NCBI GenBank assembly: GCA_036852015.1
Contig: JAANDG010000061.1
Coordinates: 124,001 to 188,000 of the forward strand
Direction of reading: 5' to 3'
DNA length: 64,000 nt
DNA from: Pelodera strongyloides
Taxonomy: Eukaryota; Nematoda; Chromadorea; Rhabditida; Rhabditidae
Shown here: positions 12,201 to 22,459 of the stretch, piece by piece
How positions within the stretch are numbered: position 1 is the stretch's first letter
How the letters are laid out: every line of letters starts with the position of its first letter
Notes under the pieces: generated by a model
What the model was told of the DNA's origin: nothing
What the model saw: only the letters and a program-made list of their open reading frames with translations
Database searches by the model: none
Program-made: the position numbers and the translations under genes

Positions 12201-14304
12201 GCGTTCCTTAAAATAGATGCGTTGCAGTCGTGTCCGGCCGTTCTGTACGCTCTGTGATAGAATATGATTCGGGGCTGGTAACACCACTGACTGTAGAAGC
12301 CGAGCTGACAATATGCGGAGCGTAACGCGCCTTATATAAACTTACAAACAAACAAATATCCCCTTTTTAAACTCATGTAATACTTTTTTCAGGTGGTAAA
12401 AGAAAAGTGAGTTTTCATCATACTCGTGCGTGACTGAACATGGATACGCAGTTTTTCAAAACTTCTTTTACTTTTAATTATTCACTAATATCTCAAGCTT
12501 TTGCATGTACTTTAATTTGATGAGATACTCTACCAACATAAACCTTAAAATTAAAGTTAAAATGAATAGCGAATACTTATGACTTATGACTACACTTGAT
12601 CGTTTTTATTTTTCAAGGCATATGATGGTATGGTTTGTTTTGAAACGATTTTTGAATAATTGCACTCTCAAGCATTCTATGCAACTGAGTATGATTAGGA
12701 TAAAAGTCCGTCATGTTTCAAAACCCGTCCGCTACGTCGCTTTAAAGTGTTCATTTCAGGGAGGAGTCGTATACCAGCATAATTATCACGGCCTGCTGCA
12801 TCCTACTTTTAATTGCTATGTCGGTCGGCTGTTTTGTGTTTCAGATTATTAAAAAGAAACGCAAGGCGAAGAAAGTTGAAGGTAAGTGCCCGAGAATTTA
12901 TCGGGAACTTTTTTAGGCTCATAGACTTGCCCACGCCATTTCGTCTCTGGCTTTTGGAGTGCAAGCGGCGTGGGCACGGCGTGCAAGTTGCACGTCGTGC
13001 CCACGCCATTTCATCTCGGGCTTTTGGAGTGCAAGCGGCGTGCTATCTACGGGTTTGCACGCGATTCCCATTCCGCATTTTTCACGCCCCCGCCTTGCCA
13101 AATGCACGCCGTTGTCACGCGGCTTGCACGTCAAGTTTCATCTGTGTTAGTAACCGTTGAGGTCGAATCGCGATGTTCCAAGCATTAGCTAAATGGCTAA
13201 ATCCGTACCCGAATTTAGAACAGAAGAGAAGAATTAAAGGGAATATCGCGAAGAATAAAGAGGCGGCCGAGGAACTAAACGCTGTAAGTCACTGAAAATT
13301 ATTTTTTTTTTCGTTCAAAATGAGGATTCATTTCAAGAATAAACCTTGTGCCATGGAGAGGTTATCCACATCGTCCGTACCGCCTTATTCAAATGTTTCT
13401 GAAAAAGACGTTTTACGTTTTAAAGCGAAATACTGGCCGGTTTTTGAAACACATCGGGTACACCAGCATTCTTATGTGGCTTATGCAAATGAGTATAGAG
13501 AATGAATAAAAGATCGAGATAAATTAGCCTAAAAACGTACAAACTCAAAAACCGGCCGGTATTTCGCTTCAAGTAGCCAGCATAATGAACAAAGAAAAGA
13601 CCTGATCGGTTACCTAACACGAGAGGTAAACTACCTACTTGGGTGAATAAAATAACAGAATGACATGGAACGGCAGAATTAAGTTCACATTTACAGCAGG
13701 AGACCCCGGCAGCAACTCCAGAAAAATCAGTGACACCGAACTCACAGTCAACGGAGGCGCCTGAGAAAAAGGAGGTCGGGTTATCAGTGGCCACATCGCT
13801 TTAAAGGATCGCAGTCACTTCAAATTCGCCTTTTTACTTCAATTATTCATAAACAAAAAGTTCAATTATTCATAGAAAAATACCATTCCGGTGTCAATTT
13901 ACTGAAAATTTAACCCAGTGAAAGAAATACCCTCGGTTGTGTTTTGTCAACGACAACTGAGACAGTAGAGCAGACACTTTCCCTCTTCCCCGGTTTTTCT
14001 TTGTATTGTCATCATTGGCAACATGGCAACCGGCCAAGTCCCGTTTCGGTTTAGAAAACACCCCATTTTGTCAAAACTCAACACAAGGGATGTTTTTCCC
14101 TGTGATAAATGTTCTTTAAATTGGCATTGGAAAGCTATTATGAGAAATATATTTTATTAGAAATAAGAAATATATTTTATTAGAAATAAGAAAAAAAAAA
14201 AAAAAAAAATAGAAAAAAAAAAGAAATAAGAAAAAAGAAATTATATATAAGAAAATATATATATATATATATATATGTATAGATATATATATATATATAT
14301 ATAT

Positions 14305-14348
<44 letters not shown>

Positions 14349-16029
14349 ATTATTATTATTATTATTATTTATTATTATTATATATAATAAACGAGTAAGA
14401 AAATCGTGTCCGTCCGCTTTTGAGCTGTGCACGTTCCTCAACTAATAAAGTTGATGAAATTCGACCGTAGCCAATGGTTCGGGTTGCTTACTGAATTTAT
14501 TTATTAAAAGCTTTACAATGGAAAATTAATCTATAAACAATTAAAATCGATATTTATAAGTTAATGTTTGGGGAGGTGCGAAAACCAAAGTGCGCGCCCG
14601 CTTTCAAAACCTATTCTACCATCTTCCCCCAGCGATTAGTACCATTAGTTTTTCTCTAAGACACCAATTTCGGAAGATACAGCTTAAAACGTAGCAAAGT
14701 TCCCGAATTTTGACAAGAGGGAAAGGTTTTCGAATGTAAACAAAAATAGAGGCACGACGAACAGAGCGCGAGAGAGCGTAGCTTTTGGAGAGATTCAGAG
14801 AAAGAAGGGAGAGAGAGGGAGACTCGGGGAGAAGAAAAATGAAGATATATAAATTAAATTATTAGCTAATAATAATTTCGGATTTTCTTCATGCTTTAAA
14901 GATTGTCATCGTTAATTAGTTTTTTCATCTCGTTAATTCGTTTCGTTAAATCGTTAAATCGTTAAATTGTTAATTCATTTGGAACGTCGATCCCTATTCG
15001 TTGTTGTACTGTAACGCGCCGACTTTCACAAACCGTCTTACCACCTGCTACGTGACAAACTGTATCAGCGTCATCAGCCATTATAGTTGTAGCGAATCGG
15101 GAGATAGTAACCATGATGTTTATTTACAGGTATAATTAGGACATACTTAGTGATGTTGCGCGGGATAAATCGGAATCGGGGAAGCGGCGGGGGGGGGGAG
15201 GGAACCACGGCGAATCGGCCCAAAGTAACTATGAGGTTTTATTTACCGACATAATTAGGAAACGTTTATTGTTTGGTGAGAGGGATAATTCGGAATCGGA
15301 GCAACCCTGATGTTTATTTACCGGTATAATTCGGGCATGTTTAATTAATGGTGTTGCGCGGGGTAAATCAGAATCGTGGCGGGGGCGGGCCAAAGTACCA
15401 TGAGGTTTACTTACCGGTATAATTCGGCCTGTTGGTGAGACGGATAATCCGGAATCGTGGCGGTCGGGGAAGGCCACTGCGAAGCGGACCAAAGTAATCA
15501 TGAGGTTCATGCGAACTTTTTTAGTGTTGTTGTGCGTTTTAGATATGAATCGGACTATCAGGGCCGTCAGGAAAAACGAGAACAGGGCTTCAGCGTCACA
15601 TAAAGATTACTGAGAATAACTCGCTCGTGAACGGAGCAGTTGGTTAACGCGAGGATTCGGACCAAAGTAACACCGAGTTGACCGAGTAGTCTCGAGCACA
15701 TTATTTTAGTAATAAACTGGGACCGAGGACAGCGAGTGAACTGTGATGTAAATTGTTCTAAGACCTTGTAAAAATGAGGCAGAAACCTGATCAATAAAGG
15801 TATAAAGAGGGAGCGACCGAAGGCCGCTCAAAGCGTGCGAGGAGGAGCGGCCGAAGGCTGCGACGACGAGCACGTATTGCGCGGGTCGGAGCGGCCGAAG
15901 GCCGCGACGACCCGAGCCCAGGGCGCGCCTGGCGACTGGTATATTAATAATAGCTCATTTCAGGCTCCGCCACAGCCTGCAGGCAAGAAGAAGCCGCAGT
16001 CTCAGAGCAAACCCCCTTCTCTTTCGTAA
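6287..16029 (+). CDS. Gene A: 12-cysteine type I membrane protein, tandem-duplicated family
   Basis: Unrecognised family; function unknown. Proposed coding exons: 6287-6370, 6966-7050, 7220-7293, 7631-7727, 8374-8447, 8568-8747, 11498-11570, 11993-12006, 12393-12406, 12760-12881, 13219-13283, 13697-13774 (or to a stop at 13802-13804), 15964-16029. All junctions keep phase. Exon 1 encodes a signal peptide (MGVVAYFLLLFATF...SSDC). Exons 1-7 give an ectodomain of about 220 residues with 12 cysteines and one NRT glycosylation site. Exon 10 encodes a roughly 22-residue membrane helix followed by IIKKKRKAKK. The tail is Lys/Glu/Ala-rich, then Thr/Pro-rich (PEKSVTPNS), ending PPQPAGKKKPQ. Gene B at 30850 is a close paralog with the same phases. 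Weakest points: the exon 7 donor (A|GTGATT) and the exon 12 donor (GTCGGG). Inference: a cell-surface receptor or adhesion protein. Confidence 0.6.
6490..6580. repeat. Minisatellite of 'GATCGGGGCGAAATCGGGG' type in intron 1 of gene A
   Basis: About three degenerate units of the form (A)ATCGGGGCGAAATCGGGGTTTTTTGG. A longer array of the same unit lies at 30478-30672, just upstream of coding exon 1 of gene B. Confidence 0.7.
9388..9768. mobile_element. TTAA MITE, 'AAGGGACAGGCCCATCAAA' family, full copy
   Basis: 381 bases bounded by TTAA at both ends. The terminal inverted repeat begins AAAGGGACAGGCCCATCAAA and runs more than 35 bases. Other copies are at 36209, 50404 and 55677. Non-coding. Lies in the large intron between exons 6 and 7 of gene A. 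Confidence 0.85.
10032..10269. mobile_element. TTAA MITE, 'GGATCGCAGTCACTTC' family
   Basis: Starts TTAAAGGATCGCAGTCACTT and ends with the inverted AAGTGACTGCAATCCTTTA. The subterminal sequence TTTTTACTTCAATTAT is also inverted at the other end. The same insertion is present in gene B at 36841-37067, so it predates the A/B duplication. Confidence 0.8.
10338..10781. mobile_element. TTAA MITE, asymmetric GGAAGGCAGTCAC / GGATCGCAGTCAC family
   Basis: Left end TAAAGGAAGGCAGTCACTTC, right end GAAGTGACTGCGATCCTTTAA. The same roughly 440-base unit is at 37136-37580 (shared with gene B) and, reversed, at 51066-51496. The two ends belong to two end subtypes, so the family is consistently chimeric. 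Confidence 0.75.
11258..11482. mobile_element. MITE with 'GGGCGCATTCGAGATGGAC' ends
   Basis: Inverted ends of the type AGGGC(G/T)CATTCGAGATG. Orthologous in gene B at 38058-38281, and an independent copy is at 49143-49388. It ends only a few bases upstream of the acceptor of exon 7. Confidence 0.7.
12929..13146. repeat. GC-rich palindromic insertion in intron 10 of gene A
   Basis: Absent from the matching intron of gene B, where the flanking sequence (...GCTCATAGACTT / TAGTAAC(C/T)GTTGAGGTCG) is nearly continuous. It contains a direct repeat of about 70 bases (CACGCCATTTC...GCAAGCGGCGTG, twice) around a palindrome (GGCGTGCAAGTTGCACG). Probably a small foldback element. Confidence 0.65.
13420..13571. 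mobile_element. TTAA MITE, 'GCGAAATACCGGCC' family
   Basis: Left end TTAAAGCGAAATACTGGCCGG, right end inverted CCGGCCGGTATTTCGCTTCAA. Gene B has only the right part at 41190-41315. It lies between exons 11 and 12. Confidence 0.75.
13801..14150. mobile_element. TTAA MITE, 'GGATCGCAGTCACTTC' family, right end lost
   Basis: TTAAAGGATCGCAGTCACTTC starts directly at the end of the exon 12 reading frame. Subterminal words and an ACAAGGGATGTTTTTCCC interior match the copy at 40195-40636. The right end dissolves into AT-rich simple sequence. Gene B carries a different MITE at the equivalent TTAA (41543). Confidence 0.65.
14140..14400. repeat. AT-rich simple repeats: (A)n, (TA)n, (TTA)n
   Basis: Compound microsatellite of poly-A interrupted by G, long TA runs and ATT triplets. 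No coding content. Confidence 0.95.
14443..15187. repeat. Left arm of a long inverted repeat
   Basis: Reverse complement of 16613-17319 over about 0.7 kb with high identity. It starts at TAATAAAGTTGATGAAATTCG and ends near AAATCGGAATCGGGGAAGCGG. There is no transposase frame between the arms. The interval between arms contains a degenerate tandem array and the last exon of gene A. Confidence 0.85.
15106..15512. repeat. Degenerate tandem array (TTTATTTACCGGTATAATT units)
   Basis: About four units of 100-130 bases, each with (A/G)TGAGGTTTA(C/T)TTACCGGTATAATT(C/A)GG followed by GCGGGATAAATCGGAATCG. The first unit overlaps the inner end of the left inverted arm, so the arm ends inside the array. 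Confidence 0.7.
15812..15918. repeat. GC-rich GCGGCCGAAGGCCGC palindromic units
   Basis: Three degenerate units of GGAGCGGCCGAAGGCCGCGACGA. Each contains a perfect short palindrome, in an otherwise AT-rich setting about 50 bases upstream of the final exon of gene A. Confidence 0.65.
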
Positions 16030-16612
16030 TTTCGTAATTTCTTAATACTTTTTTAGTAGTTTGAAAGTTGAGACTGTAGTTTATAAAACATGTCTTAAAT
16101 AAAAATTTCAAGGACAATTTCTAGATTCGAAAATGATGTGTAGTTTTGCAGGATTCGTGTAATCATTTTGCCTACTATGACTTTCTTCTAGTATTTTGTC
16201 TCTTGTCTTCTTGAACCGCAATAAACACCGCAATAAACGTCTCTATATGTGTCCCTATCCAATGTGTTGTTTGGAACAATCATGTTTTGTATGCAAATTA
16301 GCATATACCCTGTATGGGAACACAGAACCCAAAATGTCTCAAACCTGCCTGTTAACCGCTTTAAAGCATACTTAAAAGAATAAAGATAAGAATTACGATT
16401 TGTCCGTTCTAAAAGCCCTACGGGCTCTTTTCCGACTGGAGGAATCGGCCTTCGGCCGATTGTTACCCTATTTAAAAAAAGGAATTCTACAAAGGTAAAA
16501 CGACGTTCATTTACGCTTATGTGGAAACGTATACTGTGGCTCGGGACTTCAAGGTTTTTGCAAATCATGCAAATTTGCTAATACACCCGCCCGTTTATCT
16601 CCTATGAGATCC

Positions 16613-17319
16613 TCCGCTTCCCCGATTCCGATTTATCCCGCGCAACACCACTAAGTATGTCCTAATTATACCTGTAAATAAACATCATGGTTACTAACTC
16701 CCGATTCGCTACAACTCTAATTGCTGATGACGCCGATATAGTTTGTTACGGTGCAGGTGGTTTGTGAAAGTCGGCGCGTTACAGTACAACAACGAATAGG
16801 GATCGACGTTCCAACTTTACGCTCAAACTACTTAACGATGACAATCTTTTAAAGCATGAAGAAAATCCGAAATTATTAGTAGCTAATAATTTAATTTATA
16901 TATCTTCATTTTTCTTGTCTCCCCGAGTCTCCCTCTCTCCCCCTTCTTTCTCTGAATCTCTCGAAAAGCTACGCTCTCTCGCGCTCTGTTCGTCGTGTCT
17001 CTATTTTTGTTTACATTCGAAAACCTTTCCCTCTTGTCAAAATTCGGGAACTTTGCCACGTTTTAAGCTGTATCTTCCGAAATTGGTGTCTTAGAAAAAA
17101 ACTAATGGTGCTTATCGCTGCTAGTTTCTCATGGGGAAGATGGTAGAATAGGTTTTGAAAGCGGGCGCGCACTTTGGTTTTCGCACCTCCCCAAACATTA
17201 ACTTATAAATATCGATTTTAATTGTTTATAGATTAATTTTCCATTGTAAAGCTTTTAATAAATAAATTTAGTAAGCAACCCGAACCATTGGCTACGGTCG
17301 AATTTCATCAACTTTATTA
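16613..17319. repeat. Right arm of a long inverted repeat
   Basis: Inverted copy of 14443-15187. Its outer end (CATCAACTTTATTA) joins directly onto the 129-base tandem array, which the left arm lacks. Confidence 0.85.
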
Positions 17320-17690
17320 CGAAAGCCCGGTTGACCGTCTCGTCTTCCGTAGTCGTGTCGATATTCATCATCGATGTTCATCACGAACGATGTTTGCACG
17401 TCAACCTAATTTTGACGTCACAGCTTCTGAATCCGATGACGATATTCACGAAAGCCCGGTTGCCCGTCTCGTCTTCCGTAGTCGTGTCGATATTCATCAT
17501 CGATGGTCATCACGAACGATGTTTGCACATCAACCTAATTTTGACGTCACAGCTTCTGAATCCGATGACGATATATTTTCGCCCGGTTGCCCGTCTCGTC
17601 TTCCGTAGTCGTGTCGATATTCATCATCGATGGTCATCACGAACGATGTTTGCACGTCAACCTAATTTTGACGTCACAGCTTCTGAAGCC
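17320..17690 (+). repeat. 129-base tandem array, forward orientation (about 3 units)
   Basis: Units begin at GCCCGGTTG (17325, 17454, 17581) and contain CTCGTCTTCCGTAGTCGTG, CATCATCGATG and TTTTGACGTCACAGCTTC. The period of 129 is a multiple of three and more than one frame is open through the array, giving a 43-residue peptide repeat (LVFRSRVDIHHR...). I see no start context or gene around it, so I treat it as satellite-like DNA. Confidence 0.8.
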
Positions 17691-18429
17691 ATGCACACCT
17701 TGAAAGATGAACCTTATTTCTGAACTTATCTTTTCATTCTGAATACGTTAGCACTTGGGACGGAACGATTCCGATGATTTTGATTTTTGATGACGTCATC
17801 ATTTTACATTTGCCCATACATGGTCCGTGCGGATGAAGCTTTCGTTTGAGCTTGGTATCATTTTGTTCATGGTTCCCGATAGTGAAGTGCACACCACGCT
17901 GTCCGCCCTCTAGCTGATCATGAATTTTTGGCATTTTGCCAAATTGACCATTTTTAGTACATATAAATTCAGTAGCGGACGCGTACGCGGATAAGGTTGT
18001 GTTCTATCATATTTGGTAATGGGAAAAATTTGTCATTGAAAAATGAGTCTTGGAATGATTTTATAATTACGCATGTTATACATATATTCAAACTTAGTTC
18101 CAATATACGGTACTTCGTGTACATACTTGTAAGGAGTTGTTGCATACGTGCAAAAACCCCATAATGGGACGGCTATGAGGTCATGGCTCCGCCCCTCTCT
18201 CTTTGTCGGCCGGTGGGTCTGTCGATGTAAACAATGTCTGACTCTCTCGCGGTAGCGCGCTATTTTCTGTTTCCAACTTTGCGGTCGTGTTTCTCCGCGC
18301 GGAAGCGGGAACAGACGGCGCGACCTTCGATTTCGTTATCAGAGTCTCAAGATCAGTAGACTGATAAAGTTTGAGGTCGAAATTCGAAAAAAAAGTCTTC
18401 AGAAGGACCAACAGACGCGGGAGGCGGGT

Positions 18430-18826
18430 TTGAATTATGTTCAAAATTAGGTTGACGTGCAAACATCGTTCCTGATGAACATCGATGATGAATATCGGCA
18501 CGACTACGGAAGACGAGACGGGCAACCGGGCTTTCGTGAATATCGTCATCGGATTCAGAAGCTGTGACGTCAAAATTAGGTTGACGTGCGAACATCGTTC
18601 CTGATGAACATCGATGATGAATATCGACACGACTACGGAAGACGAGACGGGCAACCGGGCTTCCGTGAATACCGTCATCGGATTCAGAAGCTGTGACGTC
18701 AAAATTAGGTTGACGTGCAAACATCGTTCCTGATGAACTTCGATGATGAATATCGACACGATTACGGAAGACGAGACGGGCAACCGGGCTTTCGTGAATA
18801 TCGTCATCGGATTCAGAAGCTGTAAC
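18430..18826 (-). repeat. 129-base tandem array, inverted orientation (about 3 units)
   Basis: Same unit as 17320-17690 on the opposite strand, with GGGCAACCGGGC markers at 18519, 18649 and 18778 (exact 129-base spacing). The minus strand is open across the units. About 0.75 kb of unique sequence separates it from the forward array. Confidence 0.8.
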
Positions 18827-18969
18827 GTCTTACAAATGTACAAGTACCTAACTGTAAGAGAGATAGTGGTCAACAATTAAAACGCGACACAAACACTGCT
18901 AACACAATCCTCAGATTCAGAAAAGGGTGCACGGCTTCTGCGAGGACTGAAAATTTCGAGTTAAAGATA

Positions 18970-19965
18970 CAGTAGAAGGGACCACCCAAACGAGATGCTA
19001 TTATAAGATCATTAATCTGCTGTTTGTACTTTGTAGTGTGTACCTTCTTTCCGTGCAGTGTGTGCGCTTTGTTTTTCTGGTGTCTCTTGTCTTTCCCAAT
19101 TATCATCGTTGTGCCGTAGGCAAATTAGTGCAATTAGACAAATAACATTTGTTTTATTACTTGGCGGTTATATTGCGCGCGAAAAATCAATAATAAGACC
19201 TTTTCTAACACATTACTGAAAGTCGCTACAGTTATATCTTTGACTCCTAACATGTCTGTTTTCTTAAATCAATGTTGTAACCCTGAGACTTCTGAGTGTC
19301 TCTGACGCCAATTAATGTTCATTGATTTTAAATATTTCTACATAACTTACCATAGTTAACTCATTTTATTAGGAACCGGTGCACTAGAATTTGATATTGT
19401 TACTTATAACATAATAAACTTACAATCAAATTATTTGTATGTTTTGTATGTTTTTAATTCATTGGACTATTTGTCCATATGATACCTATTTGTTTGTATT
19501 GTTGTTTCATGTATTGTGCCGTGTTTATGTATTGTGCATGTGTGCCCAGCCTAGGTTAAGTTAGACGTAGGTAGGAAAAGAACTGGGACACGTGTAGGTT
19601 GTTAAAGCGGTATTGTACCCTGTTTTGAGTTTTTTGCCTAATAGTAGTTTCAAAATAGCAGTAAATGCATCAAAATAGCAGTAAACAAACTCAAAGTTAC
19701 CGATTTCTATGTAAAACCCAAATTTTGTGCCCTAGCCTGCCTTTTTTGCTCTCAGGGCACTATGGTGATTTTAAATCCCGCACGAAAAGAACAACAGGCA
19801 TTGGCGAGAGGTCGGGCGCGTAGAGTGTTAAACGCGCTAGACAGGTAGGGGGCGCGAAAAGGAGGTACAATACTGCTTTAACCTCATTTAACCTTCATAA
19901 ATCTTTAACTTTTTACTTATAACAATATTTTATCAACCAACTCAATCTTGTATACAACCAACTGG
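18970..19965. repeat. Dispersed repeat G, copy 1 (carries a nested MITE)
   Basis: Begins at GTAGAAGGGACCACCCAAAC and matches 24635-25385 in the same orientation, up to TATCAACCAACTCAATC. No TG..CA ends or target duplication can be seen. It could be a diverged LTR or a non-coding segment of a larger element. No coding potential. Confidence 0.6.
19602..19881. mobile_element. TTAA MITE, 'AGCGGTATTGTACC' family, nested in repeat G
   Basis: Ends TTAAAGCGGTATTGTACC and, inverted, GGTACAATACTGCTTTAA. Repeat G copy 2 (around 25300) lacks it, so the empty site can be compared directly. 280 bases, non-coding. Confidence 0.8.
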
Positions 19966-20040
19966 GGGCCGAGTGTGGCTACCTGCCTCACTTTTCCTAG
20001 GTATTTTTTTAACACATGCGCCGGTCTAAGGTTAATTTAT

Positions 20041-20247
20041 TGTTGTAGCGGCACACCAGTGTAGATGAAGAGTTTATTCAGCGGGGGCTGTGACATCTTA
20101 TCAGCAATATCATCGACTTATATAGCTAGTTTCCTATGCTAATAGTTGCGTTATTGAGGTAACACAGACAATAATGATATGCTAAATGTCTATCGAAATA
20201 TCTAGGAAGCATGACCTAAAATATACGTTTTAGCTCACTTCCTAACA
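20041..20247 (-). repeat. LTR (3' relative to the coding strand)
   Basis: 207 bases, TGTTGTAGCGG...CTTCCTAACA as read on the + strand; same as 22460-22666. Confidence 0.9.
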
Positions 20248-20262
20248 TCTCCCTCATTATAT

Positions 20263-22380
20263 TTAAAGAAGTTTATATTTCTTCTGTCGAGGATCCATGT
20301 CCAGTCTTCTGGGCGGCGCACGGTCCCTTCTCGGTCGTTGTCCAGCGGCAGCGAGCACAGGCGATCTTCCTTCTCGAGTCGATGATCCCGTTCTCCTTGT
20401 TCCACCAGAGTTGTCAACTTTCGTGCCCGTAGACTCCTCCTCTTCTTCAGAAAATTGAACTGCTCGCGGACGCTCACTAGTGTCCTCCTGGTCAGCAGTC
20501 TTCTCCACAGCGTCTTCCTCTGTCGGCTCAGCACACTCGTCACAATGAAGCGCCTTCTTTCCTTCACGTAATCCTTCAAGTCGTTGCTCTTCGTCGACAG
20601 TCGTCTCTTCACTAAGTTTCAGGCTTGGTAGGACATCTACCGTAGACTCCTCAACAACCACTCCACTTAGTTTCTTCGTGGCAGGCCATGCAAGATCAAA
20701 ATCTTCAAATAAGATTGTCAGTGCATCCTCTTCTTGTTCCTCAGAACTTCTCGGGCGAAGGTCTCTTGTGTAGCACGTCCACACCACCTTCTTGCTTATC
20801 TCCACTTCGTATAGAGATCTTCCACGTGTCCGCACGACACGGCCAGGAGTCCAAGTCGGTTTCGTTGGATTGCGGTAGTCCCTCACGAACACCAGATCAT
20901 CCACGACGAAGACCCTCTTGACTCCATGTTGTCTGTTGCAGTACTGCTCCATCTTGGTCCTACTTCCTTGTAGATCATGCGCCTTCCGCACATTCGGACG
21001 TCTTCCCGAAGACTCCTTACCAGATCCTGCAGACTTCACAGCACAACAAGTGGATGCAAATGCTTCTTGAAAGCTCGGTAGTTGCTCAATCCACTCCATT
21101 CCCATCAGTCGTATGTCCTTCGTCACATAACATCGACCCTTGCCAGGAAATCCGTTCACCTTGAACACAGTGTTGAATACGCCATCGACCTCAATCGTCG
21201 ATCCGTTAGCGACACGTAATTCCTCAGACGCCATTCCAAGAGACGGAGAACCCAGTCGCCTCCACGTCTTTCGATCCACTATCGATACATCCGCGCCGGT
21301 GTCCAACTGCATCACGACATCCAATTCGTCCTTCCCGATACAAGCAGTGACATCCTTCCGGCCCTTCTTCAACCTCGAAACAACCTTCACATTCCGTACT
21401 GCCGGACTGTTCGCGTAATGACCTGTTTCTCCACAAAGAAAACAAGCTCCTTTTCTTCTTGAGTAGTCCTTGTTCCTGTCGTGATCCTTGCTAGGTGAGC
21501 ATCGAACAGGCGAGAACCTCCTCGGGGTCCACTTCTTTTTTTCCACACGAGCGACGAAAGCATTTTCATCTTGTACATGCACCACAGCGTCCTTCACCAG
21601 GCTCATCGACAATTCACATTCGGTGACGAGGTCCCTCAGCTTCGTACCTTCACCTGCACCAACCTCTAGTCGACGAATCAGACGCTTTCGCAAGTCCTTG
21701 CACTTGCTTTCTTGCATCCCTGCAACAAACATCATGCACTTGCAATCGTCCTCGGACATCTCCTTCACACGCCCTCTCTCGTGTAACTGGTTTACACGAG
21801 CCGCATACGTCTTGAAATCCTCGGTTTCCTCCTTGACCACTCGGAACGCGTTGAATCTTCGCCGGAACAGAGAGCACTTCTCTCCAAATAGCTCCTCAAG
21901 CACAGTCTTCGTCTCCTCGTAAGACGCTTCCGCTGGCTTCTTCGGCAAAATATGATCCACATACATGGCGTAGCTCCTGGAATCAAGCTTGCTGACGAGC
22001 AGGCTTGTGCGATCCGCTTCCTCCAGTGACGATCCTTCCGACTTTACAACGTCCTCGAAACGTGTAATCCATTTGTCGAAGGTACATCCGGTCTCCTCAT
22101 CATACTCGAATACGACAATACGGCTTGCCAGGGCAGCCGCTACCGTCGCAGTATCCTGAGCCGGCACTGAAGCGATCCCTCCTGATCCAGTTAGTCTCTC
22201 GAGCAACAATTGCTCACGCCTCTCTGCACGCTCCTCCATCTTCCTCGTGGTCTCCAGGAACATCTCCATCATCTTCGCCATCATGGTCGCGGTGTCCTCT
22301 TGTTTCGCCATCTTCGTGCGATCGAAAATCTCCAAAAACCGAACTACTGACTTTCGAAAATGCGCAAAATCCGAGCGCAA
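20263..22380 (-). CDS. Gag-protease polyprotein with integrase C-terminal tail (non-autonomous Ty3/Gypsy)
   Basis: 705 codons from the first ATG; a second in-frame ATG about 24 codons on (MAKQEDTAT...) may be the true start. The N-terminal third is a Gag capsid-like region (FDKWITRFEDVV, SYAMYVDHILPKKP). A single zinc knuckle follows (CFLCGETGHYANS), but its final cysteine is replaced. An aspartic protease with LDTGADVS lies near the middle. After MEWIEQLPSFQ, where a Gypsy reverse transcriptase would normally begin, the frame passes straight into an integrase C-terminal segment (VDDLVFVRDYRNPTKPTW...LRPRS). A long acidic Glu/Thr tail follows. No reverse transcriptase, RNase H or integrase catalytic motif is present. 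The frame is intact, so structural proteins may still be made. Confidence 0.88.
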   Translation of the reverse strand: MRSDFAHFRKSVVRFLEIFDRTKMAKQEDTATMMAKMMEMFLETTRKMEERAERREQLLLERLTGSGGIASVPAQDTATVAAALASRIVVFEYDEETGCTFDKWITRFEDVVKSEGSSLEEADRTSLLVSKLDSRSYAMYVDHILPKKPAEASYEETKTVLEELFGEKCSLFRRRFNAFRVVKEETEDFKTYAARVNQLHERGRVKEMSEDDCKCMMFVAGMQESKCKDLRKRLIRRLEVGAGEGTKLRDLVTECELSMSLVKDAVVHVQDENAFVARVEKKKWTPRRFSPVRCSPSKDHDRNKDYSRRKGACFLCGETGHYANSPAVRNVKVVSRLKKGRKDVTACIGKDELDVVMQLDTGADVSIVDRKTWRRLGSPSLGMASEELRVANGSTIEVDGVFNTVFKVNGFPGKGRCYVTKDIRLMGMEWIEQLPSFQEAFASTCCAVKSAGSGKESSGRRPNVRKAHDLQGSRTKMEQYCNRQHGVKRVFVVDDLVFVRDYRNPTKPTWTPGRVVRTRGRSLYEVEISKKVVWTCYTRDLRPRSSEEQEEDALTILFEDFDLAWPATKKLSGVVVEESTVDVLPSLKLSEETTVDEEQRLEGLREGKKALHCDECAEPTEEDAVEKTADQEDTSERPRAVQFSEEEEESTGTKVDNSGGTRRTGSSTREGRSPVLAAAGQRPRRDRAPPRRLDMDPRQKKYKLL

Positions 22381-22459
22381 TAAATTGCTAGCTCAAGGAT
22401 ATTTTCGAAAATCAGAGTCGATCCAGGAGTTTCGAAAGTCCGGGTCCTGAACGCCAATT

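Noticed and set aside
12813..13188. Overlapping 60-115 codon frames near exon 10 of gene A
   Set aside because: They read through the GC-rich palindromic insertion in the intron; absent in gene B.
17288..17723. A real gene with 43-residue repeats
   Set aside because: Two frames are open on the same array, the array is inverted 1 kb away, and no promoter, splice or start signal supports translation. Kept as a finding, not a gene.
20688..22450. Plus-strand frames of 60-144 codons
   Set aside because: Shadows of the 705-codon minus-strand Gag-protease frame.
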